A stretch of DNA of 64,000 bases, from NCBI GenBank assembly GCA_033856275.1, contig JAWVFJ010000006.1:67623-131622 (forward strand), read 5' to 3'. Below, in pieces: positions 16,045-24,388 of the stretch (position 1 is its first letter; each line of letters begins with the position of its first letter). The stretch comes from VRUE01 sp033856275 (GTDB lineage Bacteria; Actinomycetota; Thermoleophilia; Solirubrobacterales; 70-9). Both the position numbers and the translations under genes were made by a program. The notes below the pieces were generated by a model. The model was not told the DNA's origin and ran no database searches. It worked only from the letters and a program-made list of their open reading frames with translations.

Positions 16045-16431
16045 CTAGACGGCGGCAGTCTCGGCGGCGTCGTCCTTGACCTGGAAGGACGAGCCGCAAC
16101 CACAGGCAGCGACGACGTTGGGGTTGTTGACCTGGAAGCCAGCACCTTGCAGGCCTTCCACGTAGTCGACCTCGGAGCCGAAGACGAACTGCATGCTGAC
16201 CTTGTCGACGATCACCGAGACGCCGTCGACCTCGAAGACGTTGTCGTCCTCCTTGGCTCGATCGAAGGCGAGCGCGTACTGAAAGCCGGAGCATCCGCCC
16301 CCTCGCACAGCGACCCGCAGGGCCTGACCCTCGGAGCCTTCCTGGCCGTCAAGCAGCTCGGCAATCTTGCCCGCGGCCTTCTCGGTGAGGGCGATTGCTG
16401 CTTGCGGCGTGTCCGTGGCGGTGTCAGTCAC
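16045..16431 (-). CDS. A-type iron-sulfur carrier (HesB/IscA/ErpA family)
   Basis: A 128-residue Fe-S cluster carrier. The three ligand Cys are present in the expected spacing: C47 in GGGCSGFQY and C110/C112 in ACGCGSSF near the C-terminus. The GTG start places ALTEKAAGKIAELL at the beginning of the fold. It converges on the glutaredoxin gene and diverges from the DegV gene, with 40 bases between starts. It should receive clusters from the Grx-BolA pair or a scaffold and pass them to apo-targets. ErpA versus IscA/SufA cannot be decided by sequence alone. Confidence 0.93.
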   Translation of the reverse strand: MTDTATDTPQAAIALTEKAAGKIAELLDGQEGSEGQALRVAVRGGGCSGFQYALAFDRAKEDDNVFEVDGVSVIVDKVSMQFVFGSEVDYVEGLQGAGFQVNNPNVVAACGCGSSFQVKDDAAETAAV

Positions 16432-16471
16432 TTCACAAAGTGTAGCGGGAGGTCTGCGAGAATCGCTTCGC

Positions 16472-17347
16472 TTGAGTCCTCCCGCTGAAACTGCGGTCGT
16501 TTGCGACACGACGGCCTACCTGCCGAGCGAGTTGATCGCGTCGCGTGGGATCAAGACAATCAGCCTCTATGTGGCGGTCGACGGCCAGCAGGAACCTGAG
16601 TCGGAGATCTCCGATTACGCTGCCTTTTACGAGCGCCTGCGCGCCTCGGAGGGCGGCGCGACGACCTCGCAGCCCTCGATCGGCGACTTCGCCACTGTTT
16701 ATGAGCCGCTGCTCGATGAAGGACGCGAGATCGTCTCGATCCACATCTCTTCGGGGATCTCGGGCACCTACGAGGCAGCCAGGCAAGCGCGCGAGCGCTT
16801 CATCGACGAGGGCAAGGGGGGCGAGCGGATCCATCTCTTCGATTCCCGCTCTGCCTGCGGCGGCATGGGCCTGCCTGTTCTGGCGGCATCGGCTGCAGCG
16901 GCAGCGGGAGGAGACGGTTCAACCGTGCTCACCCGCGCCAAGCAGGCTCGGGAGGAGCTGAAAATGTGGTTCGCGATCGACACCCTCGAGTACCTGCGCC
17001 GCGGCGGCCGCATCGGCGGCGCCCGTGCTTGGATCGGCTCGGCGCTGAAGATCAAGCCGATCCTCACGCTCGAGGAGGAGATCACCCCGGTGGAGCGGGT
17101 CCGCACCCGCGCGCGCTCGATCGAGCGCCTGCGCGGCTACGCCCGCCAGCGCCACGAGTCAGGCCTCGACGCCTGGGTGATTCAGCACATCCAGGACCCC
17201 GAGACAGCGGACGCTCTCGCCGACGACTGCCGGGAAATCTTTGGCTGTGAGCCGGCCTTCATCTCCGAGATCGGTCCCGTGATCGGCGCCCACGTCGGCC
17301 CTGGCCTGCTTGGCGTCGGCAGCGTCTCGAAGGCAGTGCTCAGCTAG
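16472..17347 (+). CDS. DegV family fatty-acid-binding protein
   Basis: A 291-residue DegV/FakB-like protein. These two-domain proteins hold one fatty acid and in many bacteria present it to a fatty acid kinase. Visible markers are VVCDTTAYLPSEL at the start, the SQPSIGDF region, SIHISSGISGTYEAA (carboxylate-binding Ser/Thr cluster) and the TLEYLRRGGRIGGA signature. TTG 16472 gives a normal DegV N-terminus; upstream in-frame codons would overlap the divergent Fe-S gene. No FakA kinase is in the window. The end overlaps the convergent glycosyltransferase fusion gene by 4 bases. Confidence 0.88.
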   Translation: MSPPAETAVVCDTTAYLPSELIASRGIKTISLYVAVDGQQEPESEISDYAAFYERLRASEGGATTSQPSIGDFATVYEPLLDEGREIVSIHISSGISGTYEAARQARERFIDEGKGGERIHLFDSRSACGGMGLPVLAASAAAAAGGDGSTVLTRAKQAREELKMWFAIDTLEYLRRGGRIGGARAWIGSALKIKPILTLEEEITPVERVRTRARSIERLRGYARQRHESGLDAWVIQHIQDPETADALADDCREIFGCEPAFISEIGPVIGAHVGPGLLGVGSVSKAVLS

Positions 17348-19668
17348 GCGCGGATGCCCTGGCGGGCATCCTCACGTGGCACTGGCTTCGCCTTGAGGCG
17401 AACCGGCGTGGTCGAGAGCGCCTGGACGCGCAGATCGCTCCAGGTCAGGCCTTCGCGCACCAGCGCCGGTAGCCCGAGCGCGACGGCGGTGGCGATCTCG
17501 ACCGCCTGCAGGATCACCCCGTAGGCGAGGCCATCCGCGGTGCTGATGCCGAAGCCCGTGTGCAGAACACTGATCACGGCGAGCTGGAAGACGCCGATAT
17601 TCGAGGGCGTGGCCGGAACGACGGCGGTCACGTTGACGGCAAAGAGCACCGCGGCAGCGGCACCGATCCCTGCTTGATCGCTGAGTCCAAGAGCGGCAAG
17701 CAGTGCCCAGCAGGCAGCGAGTTGGATCGCCCAGGCCCCCAGCTGAGCTACGGCGGCCGCCGGGCCTCGCCGCGGGTTGCGGAAGACTCGCAGGCCGGCA
17801 CGAACCTGCACCAACGCGGCATGCAGCGCGGCACCCATCCGGGCCAAGCGCCCGTTGCCGTTGCGACGCATCAGTGGCGGCGCCAGCAGTACGACGAGGA
17901 GCAGCAGCAACGGCACGAAGCTGAAGGCGAAGAGCTTCTGGGTGCTGGAATGGAATAGATCGGTGGTCGAGACGATGATCACCCCGAGCAGGGCGAGGGC
18001 GACGATGTTCAGCATCGTTTGCGAGACCAGCGTGCCGAGCAGCACGGGAAAGGTCTCGCGCATGCGGCCTATCCGGCGCGCTAGCGACATCGCGCGTGCC
18101 GGCTCACCGAGGCGAGCTGGCAGGGTCGCCGACATCAGCACGCCGATCATCGTCGCCGAGGTGACGTCGCGGCGACGGACGGGCCGCAGCGGCAGCGCCG
18201 CGCGCACGATCCAGTACCAAGAGGCGGCACGGAAGAAGAGCGAGAGCGCCATCAGCGCGCAGGCAACCAGCACCCAGCTGAGGTCGGAGCGGACGATGCT
18301 TTCGACCACGTTGTCGACGCCGATCTTCTGCGCCGCCAGGGCGGTTAGGCCGACGCCGAGAACGCCGGCGCCGGCGAGCCCGATCCGGCGGGCGATCTTG
18401 CGCTTGCGCTTGCCCGGCTGGGCGGGGACGGGATCGAGCGAGGGGAGCCGCCGTGGTGGCTCCGGCGGCAAGCCGTCGGCCGGGCGTATCCCGGCCCAGT
18501 GCGCTGCCCGCTCCAGCGCGCCGCTTGGCTCGGGGGCCTCGATCGCCCGCTCGTACACCTCGGTCACTTGATCGGCGATGTGGGGCCAGGCGTAGCGCTC
18601 GGCGCTCTGGCGGGCGGCTTCTCCCATCGCCGCGAGGCGCTCGGGCTCATGGTGGGCGCGCTGCAGCTCCTCGGCGAGCCGCTGTGGATCGCCGGGCGGG
18701 ACGAGGACGCCGTCGACGCCGTCGCTGACCACGTCGCTGTAGCCGGCGATGGCGGAGGCGATCGCCGGCGTGCCGGCGGCGAACGCCTCGGTCAGGACCA
18801 TGCCAAAGCTCTCGCCTGAAAGCGAGGGGGCACAGAGCACATCGGCCTCGTGCAGGGCTCGGTGGAGCGCCTCGCCGGAGACGCGACCGCGGACGTCGAT
18901 CCAGCGCATCGTCTCCGGATCGGCGAGGTAGCGGAGCACGTCCTCGCGCTCGGCTCCAATAACTGTCAGGCGGCTGGGTACGTGCTCGACCAGCGCGCCG
19001 AAGGCGGCGAGCAGGATCGGTAGGCCCTTGCGCTCCTCTGGGCGGCCGACGAAGAGCACCCGCAGTTCCTCGCTGGGAGGCTTGGGATCGGCCGGCGCGG
19101 CGGCGACATCGACGCCATTGGGGATCACCTCGTAGCGGCCACCAAACCAGCGGCGGCCGGTCCAGGCGGCGGCCTGCGAGACAGCGATCCGGGCGGAAAG
19201 ACGGTTGAACACGCGCCGCGCGCCGAGCGCCGAAGCGAGGTTGTTGGGCATGGGCTTGGTCGAGTAGGCGTGGAAGGTGCCGACCGCCGGAGCGTCGGTA
19301 GCGAGCGCGGCGTTCCAGCCGACCAGCGGCACCAGGGGCTCGTGGATGTGGACGACGTCGTAGTCGCCCTGGCTCAGCTCACGCCGGGGAGCGAGCACCC
19401 CACCGGCGGGGAACGGGGCAAGGTTCGAGATCGCCCCGTTGGAGGGAAAGCCCGCTGTACGCCCAAGTGGGATCAGATAATCGGGGATCTCTCGCGTCTC
19501 GGGGGCGGCTCGGTGCAGCACTCGGCTGAGGCGGCCGGGCGGGTCAAAGGGGGCGAGCACGCGAACGTGGTGACCGCGGCCGAGGAACTCCTGGGCGAGC
19601 GACTCCACGTGTCGGTTCACGCCGCCCTGGTAGGACCAGGAATATGGCGAGACGAGTGCAATCCGCAC
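17344..19668 (-). CDS. GT4 glycosyltransferase fused to flippase-like (LPG_synthase_TM/UPF0104) membrane domain
   Basis: A 774-residue fusion. Residues 1-385 form a GT-B fold GT4 glycosyltransferase related to PimA/PimB-type mannosyltransferases: YSWSYQGGVNRHVESLA near the N-terminus, IPNGVDV, VGRPEERKG and the donor-site SGESFGMVLTEA (the E-x7-E pair). After a Pro-rich, basic linker, residues from about 430 contain 7-8 transmembrane helices of the lysylphosphatidylglycerol-synthase TM/AglD-like family (FFRAASWYWIVRA, SATLPARLGEPARA). Both domains usually occur as separate proteins. The fusion suggests a glycolipid or polyprenyl-phosphate-sugar step coupled to membrane translocation. It follows the membrane-protein gene below by 5 bases and is probably co-transcribed with it. 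Confidence 0.9.
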   Translation of the reverse strand: MRIALVSPYSWSYQGGVNRHVESLAQEFLGRGHHVRVLAPFDPPGRLSRVLHRAAPETREIPDYLIPLGRTAGFPSNGAISNLAPFPAGGVLAPRRELSQGDYDVVHIHEPLVPLVGWNAALATDAPAVGTFHAYSTKPMPNNLASALGARRVFNRLSARIAVSQAAAWTGRRWFGGRYEVIPNGVDVAAAPADPKPPSEELRVLFVGRPEERKGLPILLAAFGALVEHVPSRLTVIGAEREDVLRYLADPETMRWIDVRGRVSGEALHRALHEADVLCAPSLSGESFGMVLTEAFAAGTPAIASAIAGYSDVVSDGVDGVLVPPGDPQRLAEELQRAHHEPERLAAMGEAARQSAERYAWPHIADQVTEVYERAIEAPEPSGALERAAHWAGIRPADGLPPEPPRRLPSLDPVPAQPGKRKRKIARRIGLAGAGVLGVGLTALAAQKIGVDNVVESIVRSDLSWVLVACALMALSLFFRAASWYWIVRAALPLRPVRRRDVTSATMIGVLMSATLPARLGEPARAMSLARRIGRMRETFPVLLGTLVSQTMLNIVALALLGVIIVSTTDLFHSSTQKLFAFSFVPLLLLLVVLLAPPLMRRNGNGRLARMGAALHAALVQVRAGLRVFRNPRRGPAAAVAQLGAWAIQLAACWALLAALGLSDQAGIGAAAAVLFAVNVTAVVPATPSNIGVFQLAVISVLHTGFGISTADGLAYGVILQAVEIATAVALGLPALVREGLTWSDLRVQALSTTPVRLKAKPVPREDARQGIRA

Positions 19669-19673
19669 GAGTC

Positions 19674-21566
19674 CTAAAGGGTAGTTGATTCCTCAGAGGC
19701 GATCCCGTGCGTGATTCGCGCGGATCGTTCGCTCCACGCATAACCCGCGAAAACAAGGATGTAGGCGGTGCCGATCTCGAGGAGGAGGGCGCCGGAGTCG
19801 TTTGCGAGGGCGCCGATGGCTGTCGCCGCGAGGGCGCCGACAAGCCCGGCGCGAAGGGCCGGGACGGGCGCGAGCCAGCGGCGCAGCCGATCGCGCTGCA
19901 GCACCGCGACTACGGCAAGCGCGGCAACGAGGGGAAGGAAGAAGAGGACCACAGGCCGGGCGAAGCTGTGCGCGGAGAGCTGCAGGCGGCGTTGAGCGAC
20001 ATCGGCGAGGTCGCCGAGTCCGCCAGCATCGAGCACCGAACGCGTCAAGTGGGCGTTGGCGCCCGAAACCAGGTCGGCGAGGGCGATCAGCGCCAGAACC
20101 ACCAGCGGTGCGGCGATCACGAACAGGGCCGCGCGCCGACGCCGCGCGGCGATCACCGCGGCTGCGGCGGCACCGCCGACCGGCAGCACGATTGCGGCGC
20201 CGACGTCGGCGCCAAAGCGGCCAGCGGCGAAGACGACCGCGGCAAGGAGGCTGACGGTGAGGAAGATCGCGGCGGCACGGCGTCCCGCCATCTGCGGTGA
20301 GAAGCCGGCTAGGGCCGCCCCGGTTCCGGCAACGACGAGGACCCCCAGTAGCGCCTCAAGCTCGTTGCCGATCCCGTAGAAGCGCACCCCGAGTCCGGGG
20401 TTGGGGCCCAATAGAGAAAGCGAGGTGAGCGGCGAGCCGGCAATGACGTCGATCGCGTAGGCGAGGACGACGAGGCCCGACGCAACCGCTAGCGCGCGCA
20501 GACCGCCCAGCACGAAGAGTGTCAATGCGCTGAGCAGGGGAGCGCCGAACATGACCAGCAACTGTTCGGTCTCCTGGCTTGGTTTGAGCGCCGCCGCCGC
20601 AAGTAGAAGCAGGGGCAGGTAGACGATGCTGAGGCCAGCGAGCCGCACGGCTGCGCGACCAACCCGGTCGGCGCTGACCAGGGCGGCGAGGCCAAAGACC
20701 ACAAGCCAGACAAGCAGGCTGATCCCGATCACCGGCCCCCGCCGATCGGAGATCACCGCCATCCGCCCGCCGAGCGATTCGATTGCGGCAACATCAACTG
20801 ATCTCTCGGAACGAATCGGCTGCCCCGACATCTGCGACGGCACGTCGATCCCCAACCACGAAAGCACGGTCGGCGCGATGTCCGTGGAAAGCACGTAGCC
20901 ATCGGTCCGGGTGCTGTCCGAAGTCAGGGCCCCATCGAACCCCCGCCCCGCGATTCCGATCGCCAGCGCCCCGTTCTTCTCCGGCGGCGCCTCCCCGATC
21001 GCGATCAGCAGATCATTCCCTCGCAGCGCCTCCACGAGCTTCGGCAATTGCCTCAAGCCGACGGTTCGGACTGCGCAGCCTTTGCCAGCCTGCGCGAGAG
21101 TTGTCGCCAACAAGCCGGGCACGATGTCGGCAGGGGCAGATTCCGCCCGCTTAACCACCGCCTGGGAGTAGGCCGGCCCGCAGATCCCACCACCGAGGCG
21201 ACGAGGCAAGTCCGAGTCATAGAGCGAATCGAACACCCGATTCCCCTGGCTGATGTCGAGATAGGTCTGCTCCGCCGGCACGCTCCCAAGCCCAGCACTC
21301 ATCAGCCCTGGCGAAATGCCCCGAACCCTCGCAAGCCGCTTCACATCGATCGCTTGAGGCATGAGCGCCACGGTCACCCGCGGCAATAGAGCTCGTGTCC
21401 CTGTGACCGGGATCCGGACAGGGGGTGAAGCGTCTTGTACTTTTTTGTCAGGAGATTCTCGGACGGCGGCAACCGCCTCACCAAAAAAGTTAAGCGGAAC
21501 CCCCTGCCCGGATCCCGCCGCCCCAAGAGAGACGACTATCGTCAACCCAATGGCCGCCGATCGCAC
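19674..21566 (-). CDS. Polytopic membrane protein with sulfatase/phosphatase-like outer segment
   Basis: About 630 residues, function unknown. An N-terminal signal-like helix (residues 1-20) leads to an extracytoplasmic region of about 290 residues. It ends in a sequence resembling the C-terminus of alkaline-phosphatase-superfamily domains (STDIAPTVLSWLGI, then GQPIRSE), but I see no intact metal-site set. Ten or so transmembrane helices follow, including VRFYGIGNELEALLGVL between helices. The start is uncertain: GTG 21566 overlaps the divergent ChdC-like gene start by 17 bases, TTG 21588-21590 has AGGA upstream, and TTG 21543-21545 avoids overlap. It probably forms an operon with the downstream glycosyltransferase fusion, suggesting an envelope glycolipid role. 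Confidence 0.75.
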   Translation of the reverse strand: MRSAAIGLTIVVSLGAAGSGQGVPLNFFGEAVAAVRESPDKKVQDASPPVRIPVTGTRALLPRVTVALMPQAIDVKRLARVRGISPGLMSAGLGSVPAEQTYLDISQGNRVFDSLYDSDLPRRLGGGICGPAYSQAVVKRAESAPADIVPGLLATTLAQAGKGCAVRTVGLRQLPKLVEALRGNDLLIAIGEAPPEKNGALAIGIAGRGFDGALTSDSTRTDGYVLSTDIAPTVLSWLGIDVPSQMSGQPIRSERSVDVAAIESLGGRMAVISDRRGPVIGISLLVWLVVFGLAALVSADRVGRAAVRLAGLSIVYLPLLLLAAAALKPSQETEQLLVMFGAPLLSALTLFVLGGLRALAVASGLVVLAYAIDVIAGSPLTSLSLLGPNPGLGVRFYGIGNELEALLGVLVVAGTGAALAGFSPQMAGRRAAAIFLTVSLLAAVVFAAGRFGADVGAAIVLPVGGAAAAAVIAARRRRAALFVIAAPLVVLALIALADLVSGANAHLTRSVLDAGGLGDLADVAQRRLQLSAHSFARPVVLFFLPLVAALAVVAVLQRDRLRRWLAPVPALRAGLVGALAATAIGALANDSGALLLEIGTAYILVFAGYAWSERSARITHGIASEESTTL

Positions 21567-22248
21567 GTTCGCAAAGTTCAGTTTCTTCAAGGTCGATCCT
21601 GCCTGGCGCCGTCGCGACGCCGAGCTGCGAACTTCCGACAAGCAAGAGTTCCTCGCCGCCTGCGAGGACTTCGCCCTCGATCGCTCGCTGCGCGCCTACT
21701 CAACCATAGGAACGCGCGGCGACGTCGACCTGGTCCTCTTGAGCCAGAGTCCGAACCTCGACGATCTGCACACTTTCCACGTCGTGCTCGGTCAGAGCGG
21801 CCTGGCGAAGTGGAGCGAGACCCCCTACTCGTTCCTCTCGATGACCAAGCGCTCTCCCTATTCGGATGAGCAGGCGCGGCCGGAGATCTGCGCCTCGGAG
21901 CGCAAGTATCTCTTTCTCTACCCGATGATTAAGCAGCGCCGCTGGTACGGCCTGTCCCCAGAGGAGCGTGGCCGGATCATGAAAAGCCACATCGAGGTCG
22001 GCCGCCGCTATCCCGAGATCACGATCAATACCTCCTATTCCTTCGGCCTCGACGACCAGGAGTTCGTGGTCGCTTTCGAGGGTGACGACCCGGGGATGTT
22101 CCTCGATCTGGTGCAGGAGCTGCGGCCGACCGAATCAAGCGAGTACACGGAGCTCGAGACCCCGATCTTCACCTGCGTGGCGCTCTCGCTGCGCAAGGCA
22201 CTGGACGCGCTCGACGGGGTGCCCAGCGCTGTGGCCGCAGGCGCATGA
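21550..22248 (+). CDS. chdC: Chlorite-dismutase-like coproheme decarboxylase
   Basis: A 232-residue Cld-family protein, most likely coproheme decarboxylase (HemQ/ChdC), converting coproheme to heme b in the coproporphyrin-dependent pathway of Gram-positive bacteria. Visible are FAKFSFFKVDPAWRRR near the N-terminus, the porphyrin-contacting YLFLYPMIKQRRWYGLSPEE and the proximal-His helix ERGRIMKSHIEVG. The conserved distal Arg of true chlorite dismutases is not identifiable. ATG 21550 is 5 bases from the nearest divergent start option, so the two genes have overlapping or nearly leaderless 5' ends. It overlaps the PAS/zinc protein gene by 4 bases. Confidence 0.82.
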   Translation: MAADRTFAKFSFFKVDPAWRRRDAELRTSDKQEFLAACEDFALDRSLRAYSTIGTRGDVDLVLLSQSPNLDDLHTFHVVLGQSGLAKWSETPYSFLSMTKRSPYSDEQARPEICASERKYLFLYPMIKQRRWYGLSPEERGRIMKSHIEVGRRYPEITINTSYSFGLDDQEFVVAFEGDDPGMFLDLVQELRPTESSEYTELETPIFTCVALSLRKALDALDGVPSAVAAGA

Positions 22249-22784
22249 GTACTCAGGCGCTCAGCTACGCAATTGACGAAAACGACCACCTGATCAAGGT
22301 CGACGACGGCTACTACCGCTTTGCCGAAGAGAACGGCTGGCTCGAGGCCGGCAGCAGTCTTGGGCGCTCGCTCTGGGATTACGTGGCCGGTCGTGAGCTG
22401 GTGAAACTGCAGCGGTTGCTGATCCGTCGTATCCGCGACGAGGTCGGCGACGTCGAGCTGCCCTTCCGCTGCGACGGGCCAAGCGTGCGCCGGGAAATGG
22501 ACATCAGGATCGTGGCCCGTCCGGGTGGACGGGTCGTACTCTTCTCGGCGCGCTTGCGCTCCGAGGAAGAGCGGGACACTCCCCAGCCGCTGCTCGATCC
22601 GGAGGCTCCACGGAGTGAGGAGATGGTGGAAATGTGCGGCTGGTGCGATCGCTTCGAAGTCGAAGGCGAATGGGTGGAGGTCGAGGAGGCGGCCAGGCGC
22701 TTGCGGCTGTTCAGTCGGCCCGAGCTGCCGGCGCTCAGTCACGGCATCTGCCCCGACTGCAACGAGATGCTGCTCGCCGCGTAG
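22245..22784 (+). CDS. PAS-like protein with C-terminal CxxC...CxxC zinc-ribbon-like module
   Basis: A 179-residue cytosolic protein. The first 110 residues resemble a PAS sensor domain (IDENDHLIKVDDGYYRFAEENG, LWDYVAG). The C-terminal 50 residues carry CGWCDRF and HGICPDC, a motif pair found next to PAS domains in some sensor kinases and often thought to bind metal. There is no output kinase or DNA-binding domain. ATGA overlap with the ChdC-like gene and position before FprA suggest a role in heme or redox sensing, perhaps binding heme or Fe-S in PAS; this is inference. Confidence 0.7.
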   Translation: MSTQALSYAIDENDHLIKVDDGYYRFAEENGWLEAGSSLGRSLWDYVAGRELVKLQRLLIRRIRDEVGDVELPFRCDGPSVRREMDIRIVARPGGRVVLFSARLRSEEERDTPQPLLDPEAPRSEEMVEMCGWCDRFEVEGEWVEVEEAARRLRLFSRPELPALSHGICPDCNEMLLAA

Positions 22785-22824
22785 GCGCGCGGCGCCGCGA
22801 GTTCCCTATTCTTTCGCGCTCTCC

Positions 22825-24231
22825 ATGAGCCAAATCGGAACTGAAGAGAATCCCCTGAGAGTCGCCATCGTCGGCGCCGGCCCCTCCGGCTTCTACGCGG
22901 CTGAGCACATCCTCAAAGACGGCGACCTGCACGCTCAGGTTGACCTCTTCGACCGCCTGCCGACGCCGTTCGGCCTCGTCCGTGGCGGCGTCGCGCCGGA
23001 CCACCCGAAGATCAAGTCGGTAATCCGGGTCTACGAAAAAACCGCGGCTCGCGAGGGATTCCGCTTCTTCGGCAATGTCAAGGTTGGCCACGACATCGAG
23101 GTCGAGGATCTCGAGCGGCTCTACCACGCGATCGTCTTCACGGTCGGCTGCGAGACCGACCGCCAGCTCGGCATTCCCGGCGAAGACCTTCCCGGCAGCC
23201 ACGCCGCTACCGCCTTCGTCGGCTGGTACAACGCCCATCCCGACTACGCCGACGACGAGTTCGACCTCGCCTGCGAGCGGGCCGTCGTGATCGGCAACGG
23301 CAACGTGGCGATGGATGTCGCCCGCATGCTGGCGCTGACCGATCACGAGCTGCGCCAGACCGATACGGCCGACCATGCGATCGAGTTGCTCGACCGCAGC
23401 GAGATCCGCGAGATCGTCGTGCTGGGCCGACGCGGGCCGGTGCAGGCAGCCTTTACCAACCCTGAGATCAAGGAGCTGGGGGAGATGGAGGACGCCGACG
23501 TGATCGTCGATCCAACCGACGTCGCGCTGGATCATGCGAGCGCCGCCTACCTCGAGTCCGAGCAGGCCGACAAGACGACGCGGGTGAACGTCGAGACGCT
23601 GCGCGAGTTCTCTCAGCGCACGCCGCAAGGCAAGGGCAAGCGGATCGTGTTGCGCTTCCTCGCTTCTCCGGTGGAGATCCAGGGCGACGGCAAGGTCGAG
23701 AAGATCGTCATCGGTCGCAACGAACTGGTCGAGGAAGGCGGCACCCTGCGTGCCAAGGACTCGGGCGAGCGCGAAGAGCTCGAGTGCGGCCTCGTCCTGC
23801 GCTCGGTCGGCTACACCGGCATCCCGATCGAGGGTGTGCCCTTCGACGAAAAGCGCGGCTTGATCCTCAATGAGGGCGGTCGTGTGCTCGACTCCCACGA
23901 CTCCGGTCACAAGGTCGGCCACTACACGGCGGGCTGGATCAAGCGTGGCCCGTCCGGCGTGATCGGCACGAACAAGAAGGACGCGCTGGAGACCGTCCAG
24001 CACCTCTTCGCAGATGTTGAGTCGCAGACCTTGCTCAGTCCCGAGAGCACGGACCCGGGCGCCGTCGAGGCCCTGCTCGCCGAGCGCGCTGTGCGCTACG
24101 TGAGCTTCGAAGACTGGCAGGCGATCGACCAGGCCGAGATCGGCCGCGGTGAGCCTCACGGCCGTCCCCGCGTCAAGTTCGTCCGCGTCGAGGAGATGCT
24201 GGAGAGCCTCCGCGAGCACATCTCCGGCTAG
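22825..24231 (+). CDS. fprA: Ferredoxin/flavodoxin-NADP+ reductase, FprA type
   Basis: A 468-residue FAD/NADP(H) reductase of the adrenodoxin-reductase family. The FAD motif VAIVGAGPSGFYAAEH is at residues 13-28, TPFGLVRGGVAPDHP follows, and the NADP site is VVIGNGNVAMDVARML with the LGRRGP strand. The C-terminal GWIKRGPSGVIGTNK is diagnostic. It transfers electrons between NADPH and ferredoxin, supplying P450s, Fe-S assembly or similar. ATG 22825 follows the PAS/zinc gene by 40 bases on the same strand. Length and motifs match mycobacterial FprA. Confidence 0.93.
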   Translation: MSQIGTEENPLRVAIVGAGPSGFYAAEHILKDGDLHAQVDLFDRLPTPFGLVRGGVAPDHPKIKSVIRVYEKTAAREGFRFFGNVKVGHDIEVEDLERLYHAIVFTVGCETDRQLGIPGEDLPGSHAATAFVGWYNAHPDYADDEFDLACERAVVIGNGNVAMDVARMLALTDHELRQTDTADHAIELLDRSEIREIVVLGRRGPVQAAFTNPEIKELGEMEDADVIVDPTDVALDHASAAYLESEQADKTTRVNVETLREFSQRTPQGKGKRIVLRFLASPVEIQGDGKVEKIVIGRNELVEEGGTLRAKDSGEREELECGLVLRSVGYTGIPIEGVPFDEKRGLILNEGGRVLDSHDSGHKVGHYTAGWIKRGPSGVIGTNKKDALETVQHLFADVESQTLLSPESTDPGAVEALLAERAVRYVSFEDWQAIDQAEIGRGEPHGRPRVKFVRVEEMLESLREHISG

Positions 24232-24294
24232 CTCTTCGCCCTGCGGGTAGGCTAGGGCAACCGCAGACAACTGTCTTCATTCCAACTGCGCCTG

Positions 24295-24318
24295 ACGACG
24301 GCGAGGTTCCGTCGTTTG
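24295..24318 (+). terminator. Putative terminator after fprA
   Basis: ACGACGG (24295-24301) and CCGTCGT (24309-24315) form a perfect 7-bp stem with a 7-base loop, followed by TTT. It lies about 65 bases after the fprA stop. The short T-run makes it a weak intrinsic terminator. An AT-rich tract at 24342-24370 follows and may serve the next gene. Confidence 0.5.
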
Positions 24319-24388
24319 CAATAGGGTGGCGAATGCTGACGGCATTTTTTTTAGAAAACCTTTTCATTACCAATACCGCCACCCGACG

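Noticed and set aside
21550..22248. True chlorite dismutase
   Set aside because: The YPM...WYxLxxEER pattern and lack of an identifiable distal Arg fit coproheme decarboxylase better.
22735..24270. 511-codon open frame on the minus strand opposite fprA
   Set aside because: It has no family signature and mirrors an unambiguous FprA gene.
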